A stretch of 24,383 nt of DNA from Desulfuromusa sp. (GCA_029933365.1 JAOZOH010000041.1:1-24383), one strand, 5' to 3'; positions 15,628 to 23,940 are shown, counted from the stretch's first letter. A program made the numbers and translations. The notes: generated by a model not told the origin, from the letters alone.

Positions 15628-16435
15628 TGACCAAAGCCAAACATATCTCATGGAAAACCAGGAAGAAGGCAAACGGCTTGAACTGAAAACTGATAAAGAA
15701 GCGGTTAAACGACAAGCAGCGTGGGCCGGAATAGGTCCCGGTATGCGCGTGCTGGATGTCGGTTGTGGAATGGGTATCACGACAGAGGCCTTAGCAGAGT
15801 TAGTTGGTGAAAACGGACATGTCACCGGTCTTGATTTCTCGGAGGAACGGCTGGCGATTGCCCGCGAACGATATGAGTCAGAGCATGTCAGTTTCGTCTG
15901 TCATGACATTCATAATCCATATCACAGTACTGAGCCATATGATGCCATGTGGACACGCTTTTTCCTCGAATACTTCAAAACAAATCAGCAACAGATTGTT
16001 GCCCACAGTGTTGCGTCTCTTAAGCCCGGTGGGATTGCCTGCCTTGCAGATCTGGACAACAACAGCCTTGGTCACAGCGGTTTGAGCGAACGATTACAAC
16101 AAACCTTGCTGGATGTCATGTCGCGGCTGGAACAGGATTTCGACTTTGATCCTTATGCCGGTCGACATCTTTACGGCCATCTATACAGCCTTGGTTTTCA
16201 GGATATTGCCTGCACGGTGGAAGCGCATCATCTGCTCTATGGCAAAATAGAGGAAAAAGATAGTTACAACTGGTTGCGCAAAGTTGAAGTTGCTGCACAA
16301 AAGTCAGGCTGTCCATTTGCCGCCTACGGGGGAAGTTTCGAGGCTTTTCGTGACGAGGTTCAGACATTTATGGATGATCCGATGCGCTTCACCTATACAC
16401 CACTGATTATTGCAAGGGGAATAAAAACCGTTTAG
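15614..16435 (+). CDS. Class I SAM-dependent methyltransferase
   Basis: A 273-residue Rossmann-fold methyltransferase of the Methyltransf_11/25 type. The SAM-binding motif I is VLDVGCGMG at 46-54. The acidic end of strand 2 is in VTGLDFSEERL, and further elements are CHDIHNPY, DAMWTRFFLEYF and LKPGGIACLADLD. The rest (DPYAGRHLYGHLYSLGFQDI) resembles small-molecule methyltransferases acting on quinone or polyketide-like substrates; the actual substrate is not readable. The ATG at 15614 has AAGGAAG about 7 bases upstream and gives the normal family N-terminus. An open frame reaching 15557 lies within the preceding gene and is not needed. It overlaps the HD-GYP gene by 14 bases, which implies coupled translation, and it is followed by a FadL-type gene. 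Confidence 0.85.
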   Translation: MSINNDQSQTYLMENQEEGKRLELKTDKEAVKRQAAWAGIGPGMRVLDVGCGMGITTEALAELVGENGHVTGLDFSEERLAIARERYESEHVSFVCHDIHNPYHSTEPYDAMWTRFFLEYFKTNQQQIVAHSVASLKPGGIACLADLDNNSLGHSGLSERLQQTLLDVMSRLEQDFDFDPYAGRHLYGHLYSLGFQDIACTVEAHHLLYGKIEEKDSYNWLRKVEVAAQKSGCPFAAYGGSFEAFRDEVQTFMDDPMRFTYTPLIIARGIKTV

Positions 16436-16482
16436 GATCAATCAATTGTGAGAGGGGGTAAAAGCTAATCAGGAGTTTTTGT

Positions 16483-17802
16483 ATGAAAAAGGCCGTTTTT
16501 ATCACCGCTCTGTTTTCCTTATTTGCAGGGTCAGCATTTGCTTCCGGGTTTGGTGTCTTCACCCAGGGAGCTTCCGGTTTAGGACAGGCGAATGCGGTTG
16601 TTGCTCACCCGGTCGGACCATCCTCACTTTATTTTAACCCAGCGTTGTTGAATGATATTTCCGGCCGTCAGATCGAAATTGGGACAACCGGTATTTATGC
16701 AGATCGAAGCATCCAGCTTGATTCTGGTGGATCTGAAGATAGTGAGGATGGTTGGAACTTCCCTTCGAATTTCTATTATACCCACCAGGTCAATGAAAAA
16801 TTGAGTACCGGGTTCGGGCTGTTTTTTCCTTTCGGCATGTCCACTGAGTGGGATGATAACTATGAAGGTAGATATCTTGGAACATTCGGGGAAATGACAA
16901 CCTTGAACATTAATCCGGTTATTTCATATCGGATTAATGACAAACTTTCTATAGCTGGCGGGTTCAGTCTCCTTTACCTTGATACCACTTTAGAAAAGAA
17001 AATTAACCAGACCGCAGCGTACATAATCACTGATCTACAGCTCAGTGGTGGAGCGGGAGGCGCATTGCCGGCACTGACTGGTCCTCTGCGTGATATTGAT
17101 CAACACTTTGAAGGAGAAGGCTGGGGACATGGCTTCAACCTCGGTCTTCTTTATAAACCGACGGACTATATCAGCATCGGGGCGACTTATCGTAGCCATA
17201 TCGATATTGATGTAGAGGGTAGAGCAACATTCAACAATGTAGATCCGTTGCTGGCAATGGTTATTCCTGATACCAATGGAGAGGCAGATATTCGCCTCCC
17301 AGCTCAGGCGACTGCGGGAATAGCATTCACCCCTGTGGAGGATCTGGTTATAGAAATTGGCGCACGCTGGGAAGACTGGTCTTCAACAGATGAATTAAAA
17401 GTTGATTTGGACTATCCGGTTCTGGGGCAAACTTCAGACATTACTCCTCGCGACTGGAAATCAACATGGAGCTACAATCTTGGCGGTCAGTACCAGATAA
17501 ATGAATCATTCAGTATAAGTGCGGGATACCTTTTTGGTGAAAATGCTGTTCCAGAGTCGACATTTGAACCCCTTATCCCCGATACTGATGCTCATCTGTT
17601 TACTTTAGGTGCAGAATGGAAAACCGGAGCCTGGACAATCAGCGGAGCATTCGGTTATGAGCACCACGACAAGCGCAAAAAAGATAATGCTCTTGGGGAT
17701 CCTCTAGGCTCCATACTGATTGGATCACCAACAGGCACAGCAAATGGAACTTACAAGGCCGATATGTATCTTTCCAGTTTGAGTGTCGTCTACCAATTTT
17801 AA
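16483..17802 (+). CDS. OmpP1/FadL-family outer membrane transport protein
   Basis: A 439-residue outer membrane beta-barrel. A clear signal peptide (residues ~1-21, ending SAFA) is followed by SGFGVFTQGASGLGQANAVVA, the conserved FadL N-terminal hatch region, then VGPSSLYFNPALL. Alternating amphipathic strands run to the end, which is VVYQF with the terminal Phe recognised by the BAM machinery. FadL porins let hydrophobic compounds such as long-chain fatty acids or aromatics cross the outer membrane; the ligand here is unknown. The ATG at 16483 has AGGAG 7 bases upstream. The gap after the methyltransferase gene is 47 bases, so co-transcription is possible. No strong terminator is visible in the 136 bp that follow. 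Confidence 0.9.
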   Translation: MKKAVFITALFSLFAGSAFASGFGVFTQGASGLGQANAVVAHPVGPSSLYFNPALLNDISGRQIEIGTTGIYADRSIQLDSGGSEDSEDGWNFPSNFYYTHQVNEKLSTGFGLFFPFGMSTEWDDNYEGRYLGTFGEMTTLNINPVISYRINDKLSIAGGFSLLYLDTTLEKKINQTAAYIITDLQLSGGAGGALPALTGPLRDIDQHFEGEGWGHGFNLGLLYKPTDYISIGATYRSHIDIDVEGRATFNNVDPLLAMVIPDTNGEADIRLPAQATAGIAFTPVEDLVIEIGARWEDWSSTDELKVDLDYPVLGQTSDITPRDWKSTWSYNLGGQYQINESFSISAGYLFGENAVPESTFEPLIPDTDAHLFTLGAEWKTGAWTISGAFGYEHHDKRKKDNALGDPLGSILIGSPTGTANGTYKADMYLSSLSVVYQF

Positions 17803-17938
17803 TAAAACTATACCTTTTCAACCTGAGAGGAAAAATCGAGTTAGCGCATCTCCTTGTTGGCGTCATTTCACAACAAATATTTTTCCCTGACTTAAAGCAG
17901 AGATTTCTTCCAGGGGAATTACCATGGAAAAATTATTA

Positions 17939-18793
17939 TTATGATAATTCAGGAAGAAGGTATTCTTCCCAAAGAGATTCTTTAAATTTCGTCCGGAAAA
18001 AGCCAAAATGTCCGATCTTTTCGACATTGATCTCGCTGGGGCTGATCCGTTTCATCACTCGTGGTGCTGCCGTATAAAGATCGTGCAGTTTCTCTATATT
18101 GCGAGCCGACATATACTCATCATCGCTGAATGACAACGAAGTTATCGGAGTTTTTACGTTTGAATACAAATCCCGAGCCCGTTCCCCTTCTACACCAACA
18201 ACATAATCGGGATCAAGACACCAACGCCGCCACTGCAACATAACGCCATGCGGCAAATCACCCACCTTGCGCAATCGTTTACCAGGAAAATACCCGAACA
18301 GTCGCAGAGACAAAGGGACCAGCAGGTACCATAAATACCATGAAACCCGTCGAAGTCGCGGGGGAGCATCTCCCCAGTAACCACACCCACTTGCTACAGT
18401 CACCATTTTAGTGACAGATGATCGATCCGGCAGAAACGGAAATATCTGTCCACCCAAACTGTGGCCAATCAAATAGAAAGGTTTCCTGTCAGCAGCGTCT
18501 GTAACAGTTCTGACCAAGGCGGCGCAGTCAAATTGTGCCCAGTCCATGATATCAGCTTTAAAACCCCGCAACCGATCTGGACGGGACAAACCAATGCCAC
18601 GATAATCAAAAGTTGCGACCAGATATCCACGCTCTCTCAACCAGTGGGCAAAGGCTGCATAATACTGCTGTTTCACTCCCATAGCCGGAACAATCAACAC
18701 AGCTGCAGCAAGCTCACCTTCTGGGACAAACAAACGCCCGACAATGGTTTTGTTGTCCTCAGTGCGAATCTCCTGTTGGGAAAACCGACTCAT
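17939..18793 (-). CDS. Alpha/beta hydrolase (COG4757-like)
   Basis: A 284-residue cytosolic hydrolase. The nucleophile elbow GHSLGG places Ser112 as catalytic, with YRGIGLS at 64-70 typical of predicted alpha/beta hydrolases. An acid is likely in SFSDDEYM, and the catalytic His in KIGHFGFFR near the C-terminus. A middle insertion rich in Trp and Leu (VSWYLWYLLVPLSLRLFGYFP) probably forms a lid, which suggests a lipophilic substrate. The substrate itself is not readable. Its ATG shares one base with the stop of the upstream ABM-domain gene (TGATG arrangement), so the two are translationally coupled. It converges with the FadL-type gene on the other strand, separated by 136 bp. Confidence 0.82.
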   Translation of the reverse strand: MSRFSQQEIRTEDNKTIVGRLFVPEGELAAAVLIVPAMGVKQQYYAAFAHWLRERGYLVATFDYRGIGLSRPDRLRGFKADIMDWAQFDCAALVRTVTDAADRKPFYLIGHSLGGQIFPFLPDRSSVTKMVTVASGCGYWGDAPPRLRRVSWYLWYLLVPLSLRLFGYFPGKRLRKVGDLPHGVMLQWRRWCLDPDYVVGVEGERARDLYSNVKTPITSLSFSDDEYMSARNIEKLHDLYTAAPRVMKRISPSEINVEKIGHFGFFRTKFKESLWEEYLLPELS

Positions 18794-19089
18794 CAGTCCA
18801 TCCCGGATTTATACTGGCGCAATACTTCGACAATCTGAACCTGATAGGATTTATACCACTTCGATTGTCCGAGTCGCTGCGCCTCTAAATGCGCTGTATC
18901 CTGTTTCCAGCGGGAAATCTGTTCCAGTGTCTCCCAGTAAGAGATAGCGATTTCCTGATGACCCTCTGTTGACGCAACAAAATCAAGACAACCATATTCT
19001 ACGATTGCCCGATCCCGTAATTTAGCTGCAGTGTCACTATACTCCTGATCCAGTTGTTTTATTTCCGCTCTAAAAATGACGGCATACAT
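18793..19089 (-). CDS. Small ABM-domain (antibiotic biosynthesis monooxygenase-like) protein
   Basis: A 98-residue protein with a dimeric alpha-beta barrel (ABM) pattern: YAVIFRAEI as strand 1, a helix containing TAAKLRDRAI, then CLDFVASTEGHQEIAISYWETLEQISRWKQDTAH, whose Y-W-x-x-x-E-x-x-x-x-W and following His fit stress-responsive or ABM proteins. Members act as monooxygenases, haem-handling proteins or unknown small-molecule enzymes; which applies is not readable. The ATG at 19089 follows AGGAAA at suitable distance. Its stop overlaps the hydrolase start by one base. The 317 bp upstream towards trpB contain a repeat element and no other gene that I can see. Confidence 0.72.
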   Translation of the reverse strand: MYAVIFRAEIKQLDQEYSDTAAKLRDRAIVEYGCLDFVASTEGHQEIAISYWETLEQISRWKQDTAHLEAQRLGQSKWYKSYQVQIVEVLRQYKSGMD

Positions 19090-19218
19090 GGATTTTTCCT
19101 ATCGACGCCTACAAAGCTTTAAGTATTATGGATAACCCATCTGCTAAGCTGTGTTCACAGAGACACAGAACCTTTATATTCGGGAAGATGTAGGAATGGT
19201 GCTTAAGAGTAGATACCA

Positions 19219-19344
19219 GCAAAACGCGGGACTGTCCCCGCATGGGGGCTGTCCCAGGCATTTTGCGGCACGAACCAGCACAGTTTCATAGCCCGTAAAC
19301 ACCTGGGACAGCCCCCGATGGATCTGGAGGCAGTCCCGCGTTTA
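19219..19344 (-). repeat. REP-type repeat element, copy A (126 bp)
   Basis: Two imperfect palindromic arms of the GGGAC-TGTCCC type flank a ~50-bp core containing CTATGAAACTGTGCTGGTTC when read on the minus strand. On the minus strand it aligns along its full length with the copy at 23992-24117. It occupies the space between trpB and the ABM gene. No transposase is inside it; such arms resemble REP sequences mobilised by RAYT (Y1) transposases. Confidence 0.8.
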
Positions 19345-19406
19345 CTACAGCATTGCTTAAACTAGCGCCATTGGGACATGTAGCAAGATCATGTTCCTGA
19401 ATTTAA

Positions 19407-20606
19407 CTAAAGCGACAGGTATTCAGCGACAAAATCAGCATCTTTATCACCACGACCGGACAGATTGATAAGAATGGTTTTATCTTCCGGTAACTCCTTT
19501 GCCAGCTTCATCGCATAAGCAACCGCATGGGCACTCTCCAGAGCAGGGATAATCCCTTCCAGGCGCGATAAGGTCATAAATGCTTCTAGGCATTCTTTGT
19601 CATCGATTGTTTCGTATTGAACCCGCTCAATATCTTTCAGATAACAATGTTGCGGGCCAACTCCTGGGTAATCCAGACCCGATGCAATGGAATAAACTGG
19701 TAGCGGCAAACCTTCTTTATCCTGCAAGTTATAGCACTCGAACCCATGGATAGCACCCTTGGTTCCCAGAGTTAAAGTAGCCGCATGATCTGGGGTGTCC
19801 AACCCTTTACCTGCCGGTTCCACGCCAATCATTTTGACATCTTCATCATCCAGAAAAGCCGTAAAGAGTCCCATGGCATTGGAACCACCGCCGACACAAG
19901 CCATAAGGTAATCCGGCAGACACCCCTCTTTAACCTGGAATTGTTCCCGCGCCTCAATACCAACAATCGTCTGAAAATCACGCACCATTTTTGGGAAAGG
20001 ATGTGGGCCAACCACCGAACCAATTGCATAGAAAAAGTTAACAGGATCTTTCAGATATTCTTCAAAGGCACTGTCTACCGCATCCTTCAAGGTTCTGGTT
20101 CCGCGACTAACCGGTACCAGTTTACAACCGAGAATCTTCATTTTGGTGACATTGGGGTGTTCCTTTTCAATATCAATTTCACCCATATGAATTTCACACT
20201 CGATCCCGAGGAGAGCACAAGCGGTTGCCAATGCCACTCCATGTTGCCCGGCACCCGTTTCAGCCAACACTTTGGTTTTCCCCATATGTTTAGCCAGCAG
20301 TGCTTCACCCAGACAATGATTGATCTTATGTGCACCCGTATGATTCAAATCCTCACGCTTCAGAAAAATCCTTGCACCGCCCTGTTGTTCAGTTAAGCGC
20401 TTGGCAAAGTAGATTGGACTGGGTCGACCAACATAATCGGCATAGAGATCATGTAATTCTTTTTGGAAAGCCTCCGTCTTACGGACTTGTTCATATGAAT
20501 CACTAATATCATCCATGATTGCTTTCAGTTCGGGTGGGATGATCTGTCCGCCATATTCACCAAAGTAACCGTCTTTATTGGGCATTTCTAGAAATTGCAT
20601 CGCCAT
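19407..20606 (-). CDS. trpB: Tryptophan synthase beta chain
   Basis: A 399-residue PLP enzyme that joins indole and L-serine to give tryptophan. The PLP lysine is Lys94 in [16 protein letters not shown]. The ETGAGQHG loop, the GGGSNAMG phosphate-binding loop and the closing LSGRGDKD motif are present, and the length is standard for TrpB1, the type that partners TrpA. No trpA or other trp gene is next to it: upstream is a glutamine synthetase gene, downstream a repeat element and the ABM gene. It is therefore a solitary trpB, or one separated from its operon. The ATG at 20606 has AAGGAG 6 bases upstream. A candidate promoter with a CTAG palindrome lies just upstream. Confidence 0.96.
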   Translation of the reverse strand: MAMQFLEMPNKDGYFGEYGGQIIPPELKAIMDDISDSYEQVRKTEAFQKELHDLYADYVGRPSPIYFAKRLTEQQGGARIFLKREDLNHTGAHKINHCLGEALLAKHMGKTKVLAETGAGQHGVALATACALLGIECEIHMGEIDIEKEHPNVTKMKILGCKLVPVSRGTRTLKDAVDSAFEEYLKDPVNFFYAIGSVVGPHPFPKMVRDFQTIVGIEAREQFQVKEGCLPDYLMACVGGGSNAMGLFTAFLDDEDVKMIGVEPAGKGLDTPDHAATLTLGTKGAIHGFECYNLQDKEGLPLPVYSIASGLDYPGVGPQHCYLKDIERVQYETIDDKECLEAFMTLSRLEGIIPALESAHAVAYAMKLAKELPEDKTILINLSGRGDKDADFVAEYLSL

Positions 20607-20629
20607 TTCTTCTCCTTTTAGACATTTCC

Positions 20630-20676
20630 ATTATATAAAGGTTGCAGGTCAACAAGACTACACACTGTACTAGTAC
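20630..20676 (-). promoter_or_regulatory. Candidate trpB promoter with a 10-bp CTAG palindrome
   Basis: On the minus strand a perfect TATAAT occupies 20635-20630, 23 bases ahead of the trpB ATG. Only a poor -35 (GTCTTG) lies 17 bases upstream of it. Just beyond, at 20667-20676, is the perfect palindrome GTACTAGTAC. On the plus strand ACTAGTACGC there matches ten bases of the E. coli trp operator, which is built on CTAG half-sites. TrpR is not known to me in this lineage, so binding by a TrpR-like protein is speculative. Confidence 0.35.
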
Positions 20677-20727
20677 GCTGATACATTAAAGGCAAGCGGG
20701 AAGATGTGTCAAGAACATCTGGAAAAT

Positions 20728-20763
20728 AAAAAATCCGCAGCCGATGTGTAGAACGGCTGCGGA
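20728..20763 (-). terminator. Rho-independent terminator of the shorter glnA
   Basis: A perfect 10-bp GC-rich stem (20734-20743 with 20754-20763) with a 10-base loop is followed on the minus strand by six Ts and further T-rich sequence. It lies 75 bases beyond the stop of the 438-residue glutamine synthetase and separates it from trpB. Confidence 0.88.
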
Positions 20764-20838
20764 CAAAGTGGTCAATCGGGGCAATAAATGTGGCCCTACC
20801 AATGTATGGCTTGTTGACCGTATTCTGGGATTATGTCC

Positions 20839-22155
20839 TTAAATACTCATATATTTCTGATGTTCAAAATCGGTGACGGTGGTTCGGTATTCGTCCCATT
20901 CGGCAACTTTGAGGTTCAGATAGTTATTGAACAAATCTTCTCCCAAGACTTGGGGCAAAAACGTGCTTTTTTCTGCTTCCATCAGTGCTGGATAAAAATC
21001 ACGGGGGAGAAACCGTTCGTCAAGGACCCTAACCCGGGTCTCTTTTTTGTAAGTACTGCCCATATCGGGTTGACCCGCATCAGCCTTGGTCGCAATACCA
21101 TCAAGGCCGGCGAAAATCAGGGTAGCAAATTGGAGATAAACATTGCCGGTCGCATCGGGGCAACGCAATTCCATCCGGGTTGCCTTAGTTGACAAAGCGT
21201 GAGGAATACGCACCATGGAGCTGCGATTCTGCAATCCCCAACCACGTACGATAGGAGCTTCCTTACCCAAAACATAGGCTTTATATGAATTAACTGTCGA
21301 TGCCTGCACAATTGACATCGCCCGGGCATGAGTGGTCACCCCGCCGATGAAGTTCATCAACATGTCACTCAAACCATGATCACATTTTTCATCGTAACAG
21401 AGACTGTTGCCTTCAAGATCGGAAAAAGAGGTGTGGATATGAAAAGCATTCCGATTGTGACCGGTAAAAGGTTTTGACATAAAAGAAGCATGCAGATTGT
21501 ACTGTGCTGCGACTTCTTTGGTAACAAACTGAAACAATATTGTCCGGTCGGCTATAGTGAGTGGATCTCCGGGCTCAAGATTTACTTCGTGCTGTGACGA
21601 AGTAACTTCGTGGTGAGTTTTTTCGTACTGAACCCCACACTTTTCCAGCACATTGACTATTTCCTGTCGTACCACATCGCCAATATCAGTTGGTGATGAA
21701 CCAAAGTAATCAAGCTTGTCAGTATGGGTATCAGCATTGAGTTCGTCACCGTTAAAGAGGAAAAATTCATGCTCCGGCCCCATCAAAAACTTGATTTGAT
21801 TGTCGGTAGCCGCTTTTTCAACTGCCCGCTCCAATGCATAACGGGGGTCAACCGAGGCGCGTGAACCATCCTGATTAAACAGTTGGCCGACAAAAAAACC
21901 AATCTTGCGATCGCCAAAATCGACCAGACGAAAGCTCTCTAGTACCGGCTTTAAAACCCGGTCACTGTTGTCAACGGTTGCTATCCCTGCAATGGAACTG
22001 CCATCAATACCGACACCATTTTTCATGATGTTTTCAATTTCATTCGGATTGACCGAAAGATTTTTCAACCGACCGTTCAAATCGGTAAAAAACAGTTTAG
22101 TATTGTAGGCTTCTTTCAGTTGTTCCTTGATTTTGGGAAGCGCCGTGTCACTCAT
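20839..22155 (-). CDS. glnA: Glutamine synthetase type I, 438-residue Bacillus-like length
   Basis: Makes glutamine from glutamate, ammonia and ATP as a dodecamer. The GS beta-grasp N-terminus (KLFFTDLNGRLKNLSV) and catalytic domain are complete: GPEHEFFLF, a metal-binding SSQHEVNLEPG, NAFHIHTSF with the catalytic-site His, NSYKAYVLGKEAP, NRSSMVRIP and ELRCPDATGNVYLQ. Length and the end EWDEYRTTVTDFEHQKYMS match the GSI-alpha group of Bacillus and Clostridium, which is not adenylylated. In B. subtilis, Arg62 mediates glutamine feedback; the aligned position here (SSIAGIAT) is Thr. The ATG at 22155 has a GGAG 9 bases upstream. A leader hairpin lies 31 bases before the start. A second, different glutamine synthetase gene is upstream on the same strand. 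Confidence 0.95.
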   Translation of the reverse strand: MSDTALPKIKEQLKEAYNTKLFFTDLNGRLKNLSVNPNEIENIMKNGVGIDGSSIAGIATVDNSDRVLKPVLESFRLVDFGDRKIGFFVGQLFNQDGSRASVDPRYALERAVEKAATDNQIKFLMGPEHEFFLFNGDELNADTHTDKLDYFGSSPTDIGDVVRQEIVNVLEKCGVQYEKTHHEVTSSQHEVNLEPGDPLTIADRTILFQFVTKEVAAQYNLHASFMSKPFTGHNRNAFHIHTSFSDLEGNSLCYDEKCDHGLSDMLMNFIGGVTTHARAMSIVQASTVNSYKAYVLGKEAPIVRGWGLQNRSSMVRIPHALSTKATRMELRCPDATGNVYLQFATLIFAGLDGIATKADAGQPDMGSTYKKETRVRVLDERFLPRDFYPALMEAEKSTFLPQVLGEDLFNNYLNLKVAEWDEYRTTVTDFEHQKYMSI

Positions 22156-22186
22156 TGTTTTTTCTCCAGATTAGAGTATTGATTAT

Positions 22187-22216
22187 GCAGGGGAACCCGG
22201 AACAGAGTTCCCCTGC
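22187..22216 (-). promoter_or_regulatory. Leader hairpin of the shorter glnA
   Basis: A perfect 10-bp stem (22187-22196 pairs with 22207-22216) with a 10-base loop lies 31 bases upstream of the start codon. No T-run follows it in the direction of glnA, so it does not look like an intrinsic terminator. It may be an RNA-level regulatory site. Confidence 0.5.
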
Positions 22217-22249
22217 GCAAAATTCTTATTTTTTCAAAGCAAATCTAAG

Positions 22250-22352
22250 TAAACTCGGGACTGTCCCAGATGTTTACAGACTATGAAACTGTGCTGGTTC
22301 GCACCGCAAAATCCTGGGACTGTCCCCGCATGGGGGCTGTCCCTATTTTGCT
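22250..22352 (+). repeat. REP-type repeat element, copy B (103 bp)
   Basis: It shares the ~50-bp core (CTATGAAACTGTGCTGGTTC) with the copies at 19219-19344 and 23992-24117. Compared with copy C, the left arm has lost about 21 bases, consistent with deletion between short direct repeats. The right arm (22316-22343) is inverted: it is identical, on the plus strand, to the 28-bp arm at 19228-19255 although the cores of the two copies point in opposite directions. Confidence 0.8.
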
Positions 22353-22368
22353 AAAAACCGATGGCTAA

Positions 22369-22476
22369 GCAAAAATTTCGTCCGGCAAGGCTTGGTATTT
22401 TTTCGGGGGTGAAGACATACATCAGCATGTCGAGATCCTGAAAAAATACCGTAACGCAGCAGGGCGGACTTTTTGC
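22369..22476. repeat. Large nested inverted repeat at the 3' end of the longer glnA
   Basis: Three nested arm pairs are visible: GCAAAAA with TTTTTGC (22369-22375/22470-22476), GTCCGGC with GGCGGAC (one mismatch; 22380-22386/22463-22469), and GGTATTTTTTC with GAAAAAATACC (22394-22404/22440-22450, perfect). GACAT/ATGTC forms a small hairpin at the centre. It starts seven bases beyond the glnA stop codon. It may act as a transcript-end structure or be a small non-autonomous mobile element; I recall similar sequences in related genomes but cannot verify this here. Confidence 0.6.
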
Positions 22477-22483
22477 GACGCCA

Positions 22484-23905
22484 TTACAGATTAAAATAAA
22501 GATTCATCTCATACGGGGTTGGTCGCTCGTTGACAGCAACCACCTCTTTCATTTTTTCTTCGATCAAACCATCAATCAGCATTTCACTGAACACCCCACC
22601 TTCCAGCAGGTAATCGTGATCTTTTTTCAGTTCTTGCAACGCTTCTTCCAGATCAGCCGGAATTGCAGGGAGAGCATTGCGCTTCTCTTCTGGCCAGGAA
22701 AAAATATTTTCATCAAAAGGACCATTATTATTTGCAGTCGGATCGATCTTGTTTTTGACGCCATCAATCCCGGCCATAATCAGGGCACTGGTTGCCAGAT
22801 AAGGGTTGCAGGTCGCATCGCCGGTACGGAATTCGAAGCGTTTGTTCTCTTCGGTTGTCGCATATTTAGGAATACGGATAGCAGCACTGCGATTGGCTAG
22901 ACCGAAAATCAATTTAACTGGTGCTTCAAATCCGGGCAACAGACGTTTATAAGAGTTGGTGCTCGGGTTTGTCAAAGCCACCAGCGACTTGCCGTGGTAG
23001 AGAATCCCGCCAATAAAATGGAGAGCGACCTCAGAGAGATCAGCATAACCACCTTTTTCATAGAGAATATTCTTGCCGTTCTTTTTCAGCAACATATGAA
23101 AATGCATCCCATTTCCGGCCTCACCATACATCGGCTTCGGCATCAGAGTCGCGGCCAGTCCATGCTTAAGAGCGATCTGCTGGATGGCACTCTTGATATA
23201 CATGATGTTATCGGCAATTGCTGGAAACGGAGCCAGTTCAGTTTCGATCTCCTGCTGTGAGCTGATACCGACTTCATGGTGATGGTAGCGGATCGGACAG
23301 ATATTTTCTTCGATATAATCGGAGATTTCTTCGCGGACGCTAGCATTGCGATCATAAGGGCGATCCAGATGGTAGCCTTTACGATGGGTCAAAGCAGTTG
23401 CATCGGGATCTTCATATTCAAATGGCAGCGCTTCTTTGTTCTCCATAGTGGAAAATCGGTAACCAGCTTTATGCTTGGTGTTGTAGTAGATCGCTTCGCT
23501 GAGAAGATTGAATTCAAATTCGGGAATCCATAACATTTCATCGGCAATTCCACTCTCTTTTAAATAGTCGAATGCCCTCTGTGCGACACTGCGGGGATCT
23601 TTTTTGTAGCCTGCCGGGGAATCGGCCTCACGAATTGAGCAGATAATCTGTACCGTGGGATTCGGATTGAAATTATCATAATGAGCAGTAGAAAGATCAG
23701 GCATCAAAATCAGATCACCCGATTCGACGTTGCGCATTCCGGGGATACTGGAACCGTCAAAAGGGATGCCATGCGACATGACATATTCGAGCCGGCGTGC
23801 CGGAAAATTGATATGATACCAGCGTCCGACCAGATCGACATACTTCAGGTCAATATTTTTGACCTTTTTTTCCTGAATGAGTTCCTGTAGACTTTGTAAG
23901 TTCAT
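22484..23905 (-). CDS. glnA: Glutamine synthetase type I, 473-residue form
   Basis: A second ammonia-assimilating glutamine synthetase. Expected motifs are present: VDLVGRWYHINFPAR (beta-grasp), FDGSSIPG, WIPEFEFNLL, a metal-binding SSQQEIETELAP, NGMHFHMLL with the catalytic-site His, NPSTNSYKRLLPGFEAPV, NRSAAIRIPKYA and RTGDATCNPYLA. Length matches the GSI-beta class (E. coli 469 residues), whose adenylylated Tyr lies in NLYDLPPEE. Here the aligned segment is ENIFSWPEE, with Phe in place of Tyr, so adenylylation control is not expected. The ATG at 23905 has AAGGAG about 9 bases upstream; the frame stays open to 23995 but that extension is not conserved-looking and reaches into a repeat. The gene follows the KamA-family gene and precedes the other glnA. 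Confidence 0.95.
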   Translation of the reverse strand: MNLQSLQELIQEKKVKNIDLKYVDLVGRWYHINFPARRLEYVMSHGIPFDGSSIPGMRNVESGDLILMPDLSTAHYDNFNPNPTVQIICSIREADSPAGYKKDPRSVAQRAFDYLKESGIADEMLWIPEFEFNLLSEAIYYNTKHKAGYRFSTMENKEALPFEYEDPDATALTHRKGYHLDRPYDRNASVREEISDYIEENICPIRYHHHEVGISSQQEIETELAPFPAIADNIMYIKSAIQQIALKHGLAATLMPKPMYGEAGNGMHFHMLLKKNGKNILYEKGGYADLSEVALHFIGGILYHGKSLVALTNPSTNSYKRLLPGFEAPVKLIFGLANRSAAIRIPKYATTEENKRFEFRTGDATCNPYLATSALIMAGIDGVKNKIDPTANNNGPFDENIFSWPEEKRNALPAIPADLEEALQELKKDHDYLLEGGVFSEMLIDGLIEEKMKEVVAVNERPTPYEMNLYFNL

Positions 23906-23940
23906 GTGTGCCTCTCCTTGGCGAGATGTGCTGTGCATTA

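Noticed and set aside
19785..20396. 203-codon plus-strand frame opposite trpB
   Set aside because: It is fully antisense to an unmistakable trpB and carries no motif or ribosome binding site.
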